From positions 1-32,544 of the forward strand of contig DASPKX010000156.1 of assembly GCA_035627835.1 (NCBI GenBank): DNA of 32,544 bases. The letters are read 5' to 3'. Positions 1-7,866 of the stretch are shown here, piece by piece. How positions within the stretch are numbered: position 1 is the first letter of the stretch; the number at the start of each line of letters is the position of its first letter. The translations under genes were made by a program, and so were the position numbers. The DNA is from DASPKX01 sp035627835 (GTDB taxonomy: Bacteria; Verrucomicrobiota; Verrucomicrobiia; Limisphaerales; SXQI01). The notes under the pieces were generated by a model, which made no database searches, had not been told where the DNA came from, and worked only from the letters and a program-made list of their open reading frames with translations.

Positions 1-2
1 AA

Positions 3-113
3 TTGAGCGAGGCTCTTCAAATCGCCACCAGCACCGTTAAATACCGCCTGCGCCAGGCCATTGACCAACTCCACGCCCGCGCCGCGGCCGCTCCACTCCA
101 AAGCTTTCGTTAA
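3..113 (+). CDS. ECF-type RNA polymerase sigma factor, C-terminal fragment
   Basis: Only the last 36 residues are inside the window; the frame is open at the left edge and stops with TAA at 111-113. The visible peptide (ALQIATSTVKYRLRQAIDQL) fits the recognition helix of sigma-70 region 4, which contacts the -35 box: a helix-turn-helix with the usual S/T-V-K-x-R-L-x-x-A pattern. The next gene starts 22 bases later on the same strand and encodes a single-pass membrane protein, the usual arrangement of an ECF sigma factor with its membrane-bound anti-sigma factor. The subgroup cannot be assigned from so little sequence. A transcription regulator with a LuxR-like helix-turn-helix is the alternative. 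Confidence 0.72.
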   Translation: MSEALQIATSTVKYRLRQAIDQLHARAAAAPLQSFR

Positions 114-135
114 AGGCAAATGAGAAAGAAACTAT

Positions 136-1017
136 ATGAGCAATGAGCAAATTGAAAATGCCCTGCGCAAAGCGCCAACACCTCAGCCCCCCGCAGGGCT
201 GGAGCAACGTCTAGTCGGCCAGATCCAGCTTCCTCGCGCCCAACGGCAACAGTCCGGCGGCCGATTCAGCCTCTTCAGATGGGCTCCCGGCTTTGCCACC
301 GTCCTCGTCGTGGGTGTGTTTGCCGCAGTCGCCATGCAGCAGGCGCAACTCACCGAGCTTCGCGAGCAAACCGCCTCTCTCCGTTCTGCCCAACCGCAGC
401 CCGTGGACGGTGCAGACGATGTGGCTCGCCTGGAACAATCCCTTGCCGCCCTCCAAAAACAATCCACGGAGCTGGAAGCCCTCAAGAAGGAAATGGCCGA
501 GATCAATGCGCTCATCCCTGAAGTGCAAACTTTGGCCACACAAAACCAGAGAATGCGCCAGGAACTCGCCGCGCTCGTCGCCGCCGCCCCTGAGGATTCA
601 CCCGAGTTCCGCGCCGCGTTCGCCGAAGCCAACGACAAAGCCAAACGCATCAAATGCGTGAACAACCTGAAGAACGTCGGCCTCGCCGCTCGCATCTTTG
701 CCACAGACAATGCCGACAGCAAGTTCCCGCAGACCTTCCTTTCCATGACCAACGAACTCAGCACACCGATGGTCCTGGTCTGCCCAGCGGACCCATCGCG
801 CGAGAGCATCAAGACCTGGGAGCAATACCAGGCCCTCGGCAGCTCCTACGATTTCCTCAACCCCGGAGGGTCAGAAACGATGCCTCAAGTTGTGCTCGCT
901 CGCTGCCCCATCCATAACAATGTCGCTCTTTCCGACGGTAGCGTGCAGCAATTGAACGATCGGCGCCGAGTCGTGCAGAAGGATGGCGTCTGGGTCATCT
1001 CGGAGGAACTGCAATGA
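136..1017 (+). CDS. Membrane protein: anti-sigma-like N-terminus, coiled coil, pseudopilin-like C-terminal domain
   Basis: The protein has 293 residues. Residues 1-45 are a polar, proline-rich cytoplasmic segment, 48-68 one hydrophobic membrane helix (FATVLVVGVFAAVAMQQA), and 70-150 a Gln/Glu/Leu-rich coiled coil. The remaining C-terminal part resembles the globular domain of verrucomicrobial and planctomycete pseudopilins: 'NNLKNVGLAARIFATDN' closely parallels 'CLNNLRQLGLALHGYVSDN' in the pseudopilin-like gene at 14655-15485, and 'NNVALSDGSVQQLN' resembles the H-x9-DG tail. No prepilin cleavage site is present. It follows the sigma factor fragment and overlaps the next gene by ATGA, so an operon is likely. 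A role as membrane anti-sigma factor is inferred from gene order and topology only; no zinc-finger motif (HxxxCxxC) is visible. A GAGAAAG stretch precedes the ATG. Confidence 0.72.
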   Translation: MSNEQIENALRKAPTPQPPAGLEQRLVGQIQLPRAQRQQSGGRFSLFRWAPGFATVLVVGVFAAVAMQQAQLTELREQTASLRSAQPQPVDGADDVARLEQSLAALQKQSTELEALKKEMAEINALIPEVQTLATQNQRMRQELAALVAAAPEDSPEFRAAFAEANDKAKRIKCVNNLKNVGLAARIFATDNADSKFPQTFLSMTNELSTPMVLVCPADPSRESIKTWEQYQALGSSYDFLNPGGSETMPQVVLARCPIHNNVALSDGSVQQLNDRRRVVQKDGVWVISEELQ

Positions 1018-1736
1018 GCCGGGTCATTCGCCTCAGCTTGATCCTGGTCTTCGTGGGCGGCGTTCTGTTTCTGATTCAACGGAATCAACTGAACGCCGCC
1101 CGCGCTGATTTGCTCGCACTAAAGTCAGCGCCCAAAGTCGAAACTCCCGCCGGCGGCGAGGACCTCGAAGGACGTCGCGAGCAGCTCAAACGCGAGATCG
1201 CTCGCCTGACAGAAGCCAACCAGGAGATCCACAAACTACGCGGCCAAATCCGGGTCGCTCGCCAACAGCGCCTCACGGCCGAAACATTGCGCAAAGACAA
1301 CAAGGACCTTGAAGCTCGCCTCGCCGATGCCAAGCGCAACAACGGCAAGCCCAGAGTGCAAAATCCATTCGCCAACCGAGGTCAAGCCACGCCCGAAGCC
1401 GCGGTCGAGACCATGCTTTGGGCCATGCGCGAAGGCCGAACCAACGAACTCTCCCAGGTGAATTTGCAGATCGCCGGGCACCTTCCGAACATGCGGCCGC
1501 AAGACCTTTCCAATACGATTCTGCTCATGCGCGGCACAACGGCCAATGTCCGCGGCATCCAATTCCTGCCTCGCCAGAAAAACCCCGACGGTGACACCGT
1601 CCTCCAGGCCCGAATCATTCGCCCGGAAGGAAGCTCTGAGACCCTCCTCCCGATGGGCCCGTTTGGCGCGTCCGACACCATGAACTTCACCCTCCAGCAC
1701 ACCAACGGTCACTGGGTCATCGTGGGCCAATTCTAA
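1014..1736 (+). CDS. Membrane-anchored coiled-coil protein of unknown function
   Basis: The protein has 240 residues and its start overlaps the preceding stop by four bases (ATGA), pointing to translational coupling. Residues 4-21 form a single membrane helix (or uncleaved signal anchor), followed by a charged coiled coil at about 40-105. A compact C-terminal domain runs from about 120 and begins 'TPEAAVETMLWAMREGRTNEL', a pattern I associate with small verrucomicrobial proteins found beside ECF sigma factors. It ends with a beta-rich part ('MNFTLQHTNGHWVIVGQF') that looks like an NTF2/SnoaL-type fold end. No catalytic residues are recognisable. It probably works with the sigma/anti-sigma pair upstream, inferred from operon structure. 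Confidence 0.7.
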   Translation: MSRVIRLSLILVFVGGVLFLIQRNQLNAARADLLALKSAPKVETPAGGEDLEGRREQLKREIARLTEANQEIHKLRGQIRVARQQRLTAETLRKDNKDLEARLADAKRNNGKPRVQNPFANRGQATPEAAVETMLWAMREGRTNELSQVNLQIAGHLPNMRPQDLSNTILLMRGTTANVRGIQFLPRQKNPDGDTVLQARIIRPEGSSETLLPMGPFGASDTMNFTLQHTNGHWVIVGQF

Positions 1737-1772
1737 CGGAATTTCGTCTGTTGCCGACTGCCGCTTTCGGGC

Positions 1773-2087
1773 ATGCTCATAGGCATGGCTTCGGTTGCCT
1801 CAGACGATTGCATCAAGATGCTTAAAGCGCTCGCGGACCCCTCCCGCTGGCGCATCGTTCAGAGCCTATTGGCGGCCCCGCTGACCGTCACCGAACTGAC
1901 TCTCCGCCTCGGGCTGACGCAGTACAATACATCGAAACATCTGAGGATCCTGCGCGAAGCCGGAATCATTCAGACCGAAAAGGAGGGTCGGCTTCTGATC
2001 TGCTCAGTAGTCCCAGCCTTTCGCCAAAAACTCGCCCGCAGCAAAAACCAACTCGACCTCGGCTGCTGCACCTTCCGCTTCGATTAA
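1773..2087 (+). CDS. ArsR-family (SmtB-like) winged-helix regulator with C-terminal Cys pair
   Basis: The protein has 104 residues, or 100 if the second ATG at 1785 is used. Residues 14-80 are a typical ArsR/SmtB winged helix: 'LKALADPSRWRIVQSLL' (helix 1-2), 'LTVTELTLRLGLTQYNTSKHLRILREAGII' (recognition helix), then a wing with 'EKEGRLLICSVV'. The classic ELCVC metal motif in the recognition helix is absent. The C-terminus instead carries adjacent cysteines 98-99 (GCCTFRFD), and Cys77 is also present. Some ArsR proteins bind arsenite with C-terminal vicinal cysteines, so metalloid sensing is possible. It lies just before the pst phosphate operon on the same strand, and a 26-bp inverted repeat of the kind this family binds sits at the pstS start. 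Control of pst by this protein is inference. Confidence 0.88.
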   Translation: MLIGMASVASDDCIKMLKALADPSRWRIVQSLLAAPLTVTELTLRLGLTQYNTSKHLRILREAGIIQTEKEGRLLICSVVPAFRQKLARSKNQLDLGCCTFRFD

Positions 2088-2123
2088 AACCGCCTCAGAC
2101 ATTCCGCTTGCCTGAACAGGCGC

Positions 2124-2149
2124 AATGTATGCACACTTGCGCATACATT
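2124..2149. promoter_or_regulatory. Inverted repeat at pstS start, candidate ArsR operator
   Basis: Two perfect 9-base arms, AATGTATGC and GCATACATT, are separated by 8 bases. Allowing one mismatch, the arms extend to 12-2-12, the spacing known for SmtB/ArsR-family operators. The repeat ends one base before the ATG at 2150 and contains an alternative in-frame ATG at 2129. A dimer bound here would block transcription or early elongation of pst. The partner is inferred to be the ArsR protein encoded 37 bases upstream. Confidence 0.6.
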
Positions 2150-2992
2150 ATGGGATTACGCCGAGCGCTTGTTGCTGCTGCGTTGCTGGGGGCCCTCACC
2201 TTCACTCCGTCTGCCGCCGTAAAAATCAACGGCTCCACCACCGTCAATCTTCCAGTCGCTGAAGCCGCTGAGATCCTTCGGTCTGAGCACAAGCTCGCGA
2301 TTCATGTGGACACTCAAGGCGGCAGCTCTGGAGGCATCTCCTCCCTCGGCGACGGCCTCGTCGAGATCGGCATGATCTCCAAACCCCTAACCGATGCGGA
2401 TAGAGCGAAATACCCAAAAGTCGATTTCAAAACCCACCAGATCGGCTCCGACGCTGTTGCGCTGATCGTCTCCCGCGATGTGTGGGAAGCCGGAGTCGAA
2501 GCGCTTTCCCGCGAGCGGATGCGGGGCATTTACGAAGGCAAGATCCGCAACTGGAAGGAAGTTGGCGGCCCGGACCGCCGCATCGCCTTCTTTAACAAAG
2601 AGCCAGGCCGTGGCACCTGGGAAGTCTTCGCCCAATGGCTCTACGGCGATCCTAAAAAAGCCCCCCAAGTCGCCTTTCCAGAAGTCGGCGGCAACGAAGA
2701 AACGCGCAACAAGGTCAGCTCCACCCGCGGCGCCATCTCGCAGCTCTCCGCCTCCTGGGCCGACGGCGAAAATGTTTTCGCCCTGGGACTCAAGGACGAT
2801 ACCGGCAAAGCCATCCTCCCCACCAACGACGCTGTTCGATCTGGCGCTTACCGGATGAGCCGCCCCCTTTACCTCCTCACGAACGGCGAGCCCACAGGCG
2901 AGGTGAAGCAGATCATCGATTTCATGCTCAGCCCGCGCGGCGCCGAAATCATTCGCAAACACGGCTACCTCCCGATGGTCGACCTCAAGTAA
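2150..2992 (+). CDS. pstS: Phosphate ABC transporter, periplasmic phosphate-binding protein PstS
   Basis: The high-affinity phosphate-binding component of the Pst importer acts in the periplasm. From the ATG at 2150 the protein has 280 residues and opens with a signal peptide (MGLRRALVAAALLGALTF...SAA). Family marks are 'INGSTTVNLPVAEAA', the phosphate loop 'GGSSGGI', 'IYEGKIRNWKEVGG', 'NKEPGRGTWEVF', and the closing 'IDFMLSPRGAEIIRKHGYLPM'. The start is ambiguous: the in-frame ATG at 2129 has an AGG-type ribosome site about 6-8 bases upstream, while 2150 gives a cleaner signal peptide but no obvious Shine-Dalgarno. It is directly followed by pstC (the GTG begins the base after the stop). A molybdate or tungstate binder is unlikely given the neighbours. 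Confidence 0.9.
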   Translation: MGLRRALVAAALLGALTFTPSAAVKINGSTTVNLPVAEAAEILRSEHKLAIHVDTQGGSSGGISSLGDGLVEIGMISKPLTDADRAKYPKVDFKTHQIGSDAVALIVSRDVWEAGVEALSRERMRGIYEGKIRNWKEVGGPDRRIAFFNKEPGRGTWEVFAQWLYGDPKKAPQVAFPEVGGNEETRNKVSSTRGAISQLSASWADGENVFALGLKDDTGKAILPTNDAVRSGAYRMSRPLYLLTNGEPTGEVKQIIDFMLSPRGAEIIRKHGYLPMVDLK

Positions 2993-3892
2993 GTGAGCTT
3001 CCCAAGGGCGAGAGAGTGGTCATGGACCAAGCTATTCAGCTGGTCCTTCACCCTGTTGGCAGCCGCATTCTGCGCGGCAATGCTGCTGACTTTCATTGTG
3101 CAAAGCGTTCCAGTTTGGAAGCATGCTGGCTTCAGCTTCCCCTTGGGCAAAGAGTGGTTCTTTCGCACCGCCTTATTTGGCGCTCTCCCGATGATCTACG
3201 GCAGCATTGTGGTCGCCCTCATCGCCGTTGTTATTGCCGGCCCTATTGGCTTGGGCGCCGCTCTATTCACCTCCGAGTATCTCCCATCTAACGCGCGTCG
3301 CTTCGTCAAAACAGCCATTGAGCTGCTCGCTGGCATTCCTTCGGTGGTGTATGGCCTGCTCGGCGTCCTGCTCCTCCGCGATTGGGTTTACCACCTTCTG
3401 CAAAGTTTCGATCCTCTCAGCGGCGACACTCTGCTGACTGCCGCCATCCTGCTCGCCATCATGATCCTGCCCACCATCATGACGTTGGCAGACGATGCAT
3501 TCCGCTCCGTGCCTCATCAGCAGCGCGCAGCCGCTCGCGCGCTCGGCTTGAACAAAGCCGAAGCGACGCTATTCGTCAGCCTGCCACAAGCACGCGCGGG
3601 CATAGTCGCAGCCATCCTCCTTGCCTTCGGCAGAGCGATCGGCGAGACGATTGCCGTCTTCCTTGTCGTGGGAAGGCAGGATAACCAACTCCCCTCCTCG
3701 GTCTTATCGCTGCGTCCTCTCGTCGAAGCGGGTCAAACCATCACGAGCAAACTCGGCGGTTCAGAAACCAACATCGCCTACGGAGATCCGCTTCATTGGG
3801 CTGCCATGGTCGGCCTCGCTCTGCTGTTGCTGTTGGGCGTCAGCTTTCTCACATGGTTCGGGTTGCGCCTGGGAGAGCGTCCAAATGCGTAA
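2993..3892 (+). CDS. pstC: Phosphate ABC transporter permease PstC
   Basis: This 299-residue inner-membrane protein starts with GTG immediately after the pstS TAA. It has six predicted membrane helices, the first at about residues 12-37 and the last at about 265-290. The cytoplasmic EAA loop that docks on the ATPase is visible as 'RAAARALGLNKAEATLFVSLPQARAGI'. 'ELLAGIPSVVYGLLGV' and 'FGRAIGETIAVFLVVG' are characteristic of the PstC/PstA family. It overlaps pstA by 8 bases, so the operon is tightly coupled. With PstA it forms the transmembrane channel of the importer. Confidence 0.93.
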   Translation: MSFPRAREWSWTKLFSWSFTLLAAAFCAAMLLTFIVQSVPVWKHAGFSFPLGKEWFFRTALFGALPMIYGSIVVALIAVVIAGPIGLGAALFTSEYLPSNARRFVKTAIELLAGIPSVVYGLLGVLLLRDWVYHLLQSFDPLSGDTLLTAAILLAIMILPTIMTLADDAFRSVPHQQRAAARALGLNKAEATLFVSLPQARAGIVAAILLAFGRAIGETIAVFLVVGRQDNQLPSSVLSLRPLVEAGQTITSKLGGSETNIAYGDPLHWAAMVGLALLLLLGVSFLTWFGLRLGERPNA

Positions 3893-4736
3893 ACTGGTTA
3901 ACATGGCCCTGCCTGCGCTCTGCGGTGTTTGTGCATTATTGGCTTTAGTGATCCTCGCGGGCATCGTGGCTGCCATCGCGACGAGAGGCTTGCCCGCCAT
4001 CTCCACGAACTTCCTTCTGCACGAGATGAAGGAAGCCGGCGTCAGTGGCGGCATTCTGTATAACTTGCTCGGCACATTGCTCCTGATCGCCACCGGCTCG
4101 CTTGTAGCCGTGCCCATCGCTGTCGCGCTCGCCTTAGTGCGCTGCGTTTACGTAACGTCGCCTACTAAGAAGCGTGTCACGACTCTGTGGCTCTATTTGC
4201 TAAACGGCACACCATCGATTCTATTCGGTATCTTTGGCTTCATCCTTTTCGTGAAAGTGCTCGGCTGGGGCAAGTCCTGGCTCGCAGGTGGAATCCTGCT
4301 TGGGGTCATGATGATCCCGACCATGGCCGTGGCCTTGATTGATAGGATCGAGAGCATTCCGCGCCGGTATATTGAAGCCGCTGCCGGGCTCGGGTTAAGC
4401 CAGCGGCAAATTATCTGGTCGGTGCTGCTGCCGCAAAGCGCGGGCAGTTTGCTCACGGGGTCCTTCCTTGGTCTCGCGCGTGCAGCCGGAGAGACCGCTC
4501 CGATTATGTTCACTGCGACGATCTTTGCAGGAGCCACGCTGCCGTCGGGTATCAAGGATAGCCCGGTGTTAACGCTCCCCTATCACATCTTCATCCTGGC
4601 GCAGGATTCCTTCGATCCAGCCGCTTCCAGCAGGCTCTGGGGCGCGGCTTTGGTGCTCCTGGCTTTGGTGTTCGGCTTAAGCCTGCTCGCTTTGCCACTC
4701 CGGTGGCGCAGCCATGAGGAGGCGAGGAATGACTAA
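3885..4736 (+). CDS. pstA: Phosphate ABC transporter permease PstA
   Basis: The protein has 283 residues from the ATG at 3885 (MRKLVNMALPALCGVCALLAL). A longer open frame begins at 3621, but that part runs through pstC in another frame and is not coding. Six hydrophobic helices, 'LLNGTPSILFGIFGFILFVK', the EAA loop 'YIEAAAGLGLSQRQIIWSVLLPQSAG', and 'LARAAGETAPIMFTA' identify PstA. The start overlaps pstC by 8 bases and the end overlaps pstB by 8 bases, both through an ATGnnTAA-like arrangement (ATGCGTAA, ATGACTAA), which suggests termination-reinitiation along the operon. Confidence 0.93.
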   Translation: MRKLVNMALPALCGVCALLALVILAGIVAAIATRGLPAISTNFLLHEMKEAGVSGGILYNLLGTLLLIATGSLVAVPIAVALALVRCVYVTSPTKKRVTTLWLYLLNGTPSILFGIFGFILFVKVLGWGKSWLAGGILLGVMMIPTMAVALIDRIESIPRRYIEAAAGLGLSQRQIIWSVLLPQSAGSLLTGSFLGLARAAGETAPIMFTATIFAGATLPSGIKDSPVLTLPYHIFILAQDSFDPAASSRLWGAALVLLALVFGLSLLALPLRWRSHEEARND

Positions 4737-5424
4737 CATCCCAAGTTCTGGGGACTATGCGCTGCAAGCCGTGGACCTCAGTGTGCGCGCAGGCGCGAAG
4801 CGCTTGCTGGCGAGTGTGAACTACAATGTTCCACGCACCGGCGCCCATGGAATCATCGGACCGTCAGGCGCAGGCAAGAGCACACTGTTGCGCTGCCTCA
4901 ATCGGTTGATCGACTTAACACCAGGGCTGGAGGTCTCAGGCGATGTTCGGTTCAATGGCTCCTCTATCTATCACAGCGGCGTCGATGTGGATGCCGTGCG
5001 CGAGCGCATTGGCATGCTGTTCCAGCAGCCGGTGATCTTTCCTCAATCCATTTCCAAGAACGTGCTCTTTGGCGCCGGACGGCTTCGCAAGCTGAGCGCC
5101 GCGGCGCGAGAGGAACTGCTCGAGCAGTCACTGCGGGAGGCGGCGCTCTGGGCCGAACTCAAGGACCGTTTGCACGAGCCTGCGGCGCACTTGTCGGTGG
5201 GCCAGCAGCAGCGGCTTTGCCTCGCCCGGGCTCTGGCGATGAAGCCAGAGGTTCTGCTAATGGATGAGCCCACCAGCGCGCTCGACCCGAAAGCAACCGC
5301 AGCGATCGAGGAATTGATCCTCGAGTTGTCGAAGACCCGCCCGGTGGCGTTGGTCACGCACAATCTCAGGCAGGCAGAGCGGGTCTGCTCGACGGTCTTT
5401 GAGCTGCAGCCGACTTTAGATTAA
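4729..5424 (+). CDS. pstB: Phosphate ABC transporter ATP-binding protein PstB
   Basis: The protein has 231 residues from the ATG at 4729, chosen because AGGAGG at 4717-4722 lies six bases upstream; an in-frame ATG at 4714 sits before that ribosome site. It energises phosphate import on the cytoplasmic side. Motifs: Walker A GPSGAGKS (44-51), Q-loop 'LFQQP' (about 98-101), signature 'LSVGQQQR' (155-162), Walker B 'VLLMDEP' (175-181) and H-loop 'VTHN' (209-212). The ABC signature has Val in place of the first Gly of LSGGQ. It is slightly shorter than typical PstB (about 250). Its stop shares TTAA with the stop of convergent pheT. No phoU or phoBR follows. Confidence 0.92.
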   Translation: MTNIPSSGDYALQAVDLSVRAGAKRLLASVNYNVPRTGAHGIIGPSGAGKSTLLRCLNRLIDLTPGLEVSGDVRFNGSSIYHSGVDVDAVRERIGMLFQQPVIFPQSISKNVLFGAGRLRKLSAAAREELLEQSLREAALWAELKDRLHEPAAHLSVGQQQRLCLARALAMKPEVLLMDEPTSALDPKATAAIEELILELSKTRPVALVTHNLRQAERVCSTVFELQPTLD

Positions 5425-7862
5425 ACGTCGCGGACGGCGGCGCCCAGGGCGGTGCGGAGGCTGGCCACAACCTTCTCGTGGCTGGCGTTCACTTCAGCGT
5501 CAGTGAGGGTTTTCTCGTTGTGACGGTAAGTGAAGGCGTAAGCCATGCTCTTCTCGCCTTCAGGCACGTTCTTCCCGCGGAAGATGTCGAATAGATCGAC
5601 CCGTTCCAGGAACTGCGGCTTGGCTTGTTTGACTGCGTTCAGCACGGCTTCGTGCGTCACGGCTTCGCCCACGAACATCGCCACGTCGCGGCGGCTCGAT
5701 GGGTAAGCAGGGAGCTGCTTGTAAGAGCGCGCGGCATTTCGGCGAGCCATGAGCAAGTCGAGGTTCAGCTCGGCGACGAAGACCGGGTCACGGAAATCGT
5801 AAACCTTCGCGAGTGTCGGGAGAACCTGGCCGATTTCGCCAAGAACCTGTTTTCCGCTGTAGATCGTGGCGGATTCGGCGAAAAGGTTGGTGGGATTCTG
5901 ACGGCGCTGGAATGTGACACCGCGCATGCCGAAGGCTTCCAGGAATTCGTCGAGGAGTCCTTTGAGATCGTAGATGTCGAGGCGCGCGTTGCGATCGTCA
6001 CCGGACCAGAACGGCTGGTTGCGTTGGCCAGTGATGGCGAAAGCAATGCGCCATTCTTCGCGGGTGGCGTTCTCCTTGCGACCGAAGACGCGGCCGAGTT
6101 CGAACAGGCGCACGTCCTGAACTTTGTGGTTCAGATTGTTGCGGAACGAATCGAGCAAGCCGGGTAGCAGGCTGGCGCGGAGGACGCTCATGTCGCTGCT
6201 GAGCGGGTTCGCCAAAGTGATCGGCTCACCCGGGATCGTCTCAACGGAAACAAGGCGCACGGTGTCAGCGTGGAGCAGTGTTTGGCCCTGGGCTTCATCG
6301 AGGCCGAGAGCAGTGACAAGGCGCCGACACTCCGCAAAGGTGTCGAACACAACGTCGAAGGGATGTGAGCCGAGCGCGCCGCGTGGGGGAGTGGCTGGGA
6401 TCTTGTCGATCCCGAAGAGGCGCGTGATTTCCTCAATGAGGTCAGCCTCGCGCTTGAGGTCCGGGCGGAACGGCGGGACTTCGTAGGTGGCAGTTGAGTC
6501 ACTGGATGCCACTTCACGCAATGAGAGCCGGGTGAGGAAAGAGCGTTGTTCTGCAGGCGGGATGGAGATGCCGAGCAGAGCGTCGGTGCGCGCGAACGCC
6601 ACCGTGATCTGGCGCGGGACGAATGGCTTTGGATAGGCATCGATCGCGCCCGCGGAAACGGAGCCGCCAGCCAGTTCCGAGATCAGTTGAGCGGCGCGAC
6701 GGCTGGCCCATTCAGCGGCGTCGATGTCACTGCCACGCTCGAAGCGATAGGAGGCATCCGTGCGCAGCCCGAGCTTCTTGGAAGTGCGGCGAATGTTGGA
6801 TGAATTGAATGCCGCGCTTTCGATGAGCACGTCGCGGGTGGTGTTCTGGATTTCGCTGTTGAGGCCACCCATCACACCGGCGAGAGCGACAGCTTTGGTC
6901 TCGTCCGCGATGACGAGCATCTCGGAGGAAAGGGTCCGCTCCTGCTGGTCCAGCGTGGTGAACTTTTCACCTTCGGAAGCGCGACGGACAACAATGGTCG
7001 GAAGACTTCCGCCGGATGTAGCGAGCAGATGCAAATCGAACGCGTGGAGTGGTTGGCCCACTTCCAGCATCACGTAGTTCGTAACATCAACGACATTGTT
7101 GATGCTGCGGATGCCGACCTTCTCGAGGGTGTCACGCAACCAGGCAGGGCTGGGGCCGACAGTCACCCCGCGCACAACGCGAGCGACGTAACGAGGGCAG
7201 AGTGTCGGATCTTCTATGCGGACATTGACGACGCTGGCCGCCTTCTCGGTCGTGCTCTCCGAAAAGTTTGGGCTCGGGATGCGCAGAGGGTTGCCTGTTA
7301 ACGCGCTGATTTCGCGCGCGAGGCCAATCACGCTGTTGAGGTCCGGACGATTCGGTGTGATCTCAAGATCGTAAACGACATCGCCGGCAGAGCGGCCGAG
7401 GAATTCGGCGAAGGCCTGCCCGACGCGAGCGTTCTCAGGAAGGATCATCAGCCCTTCGGCGTCCTCGGCAACGCCAAGTTCTTTAGCGGAGCAGAGCATG
7501 CCTTGCGATTCAACCCCGCGCATCTTGCTGGCTTTGATGACGAATGGCTGCTCACCGGGAGCGGTGGGCATGGCGCAGCCGGGCAGTGCCAGAGGAACCT
7601 TGTCGCCAACTTTGTAATTCTTGGCGCCGCAAACGATCTGGCGCTCCCCTGCCCCGTCCTGGACGCGGCAGACGGAAAGTTTGTCAGCATTGGGATGCTT
7701 GTCGCTGGCGAGAATCTGCGCGACGACGACTTTGTCGAATTCGCCTGCGCGGGTCTCTACCCCTTCGACTTCCACGCCGAGCATGGTTAGGCGCTCGGAC
7801 AGTTCTTCAGCGCTCCAGTTGAAATCAACGTATTGGCGGAGCCAATTGTAAGTGACTTTCAT
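5421..7862 (-). CDS. pheT: Phenylalanine--tRNA ligase beta subunit PheT
   Basis: The 813-residue beta subunit of the (alpha-beta)2 enzyme charges tRNA-Phe in the cytoplasm. Domains in order: the N-terminal segment 'MKVTYNWLRQYVDF', an EMAP-II-like tRNA-binding OB domain (about 40-150, 'VVVAQILASDKHPNADKLSVCRV'), the B3/B4 editing region with 'YDLEITPNRPDLNSVIGLAREI', B5 ('PRQITVAFARTDALLGI'), the catalytic-like core, and the C-terminal ferredoxin-like anticodon-binding domain ('LPAYPSSRRDVAMFVGEAVTHE'). Length is normal for bacterial PheT (about 795-820). It starts four bases after pheS stops, so the two are co-transcribed. The long plus-strand open frames across it are shadows. Confidence 0.97.
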   Translation of the reverse strand: MKVTYNWLRQYVDFNWSAEELSERLTMLGVEVEGVETRAGEFDKVVVAQILASDKHPNADKLSVCRVQDGAGERQIVCGAKNYKVGDKVPLALPGCAMPTAPGEQPFVIKASKMRGVESQGMLCSAKELGVAEDAEGLMILPENARVGQAFAEFLGRSAGDVVYDLEITPNRPDLNSVIGLAREISALTGNPLRIPSPNFSESTTEKAASVVNVRIEDPTLCPRYVARVVRGVTVGPSPAWLRDTLEKVGIRSINNVVDVTNYVMLEVGQPLHAFDLHLLATSGGSLPTIVVRRASEGEKFTTLDQQERTLSSEMLVIADETKAVALAGVMGGLNSEIQNTTRDVLIESAAFNSSNIRRTSKKLGLRTDASYRFERGSDIDAAEWASRRAAQLISELAGGSVSAGAIDAYPKPFVPRQITVAFARTDALLGISIPPAEQRSFLTRLSLREVASSDSTATYEVPPFRPDLKREADLIEEITRLFGIDKIPATPPRGALGSHPFDVVFDTFAECRRLVTALGLDEAQGQTLLHADTVRLVSVETIPGEPITLANPLSSDMSVLRASLLPGLLDSFRNNLNHKVQDVRLFELGRVFGRKENATREEWRIAFAITGQRNQPFWSGDDRNARLDIYDLKGLLDEFLEAFGMRGVTFQRRQNPTNLFAESATIYSGKQVLGEIGQVLPTLAKVYDFRDPVFVAELNLDLLMARRNAARSYKQLPAYPSSRRDVAMFVGEAVTHEAVLNAVKQAKPQFLERVDLFDIFRGKNVPEGEKSMAYAFTYRHNEKTLTDAEVNASHEKVVASLRTALGAAVRDV

Positions 7863-7866
7863 GCGC

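Noticed and set aside
3621..3884. Upstream extension of pstA
   Set aside because: It lies fully within pstC in another frame and has Cys/Ser-rich shadow composition; the ATG at 3885 fits the family start.
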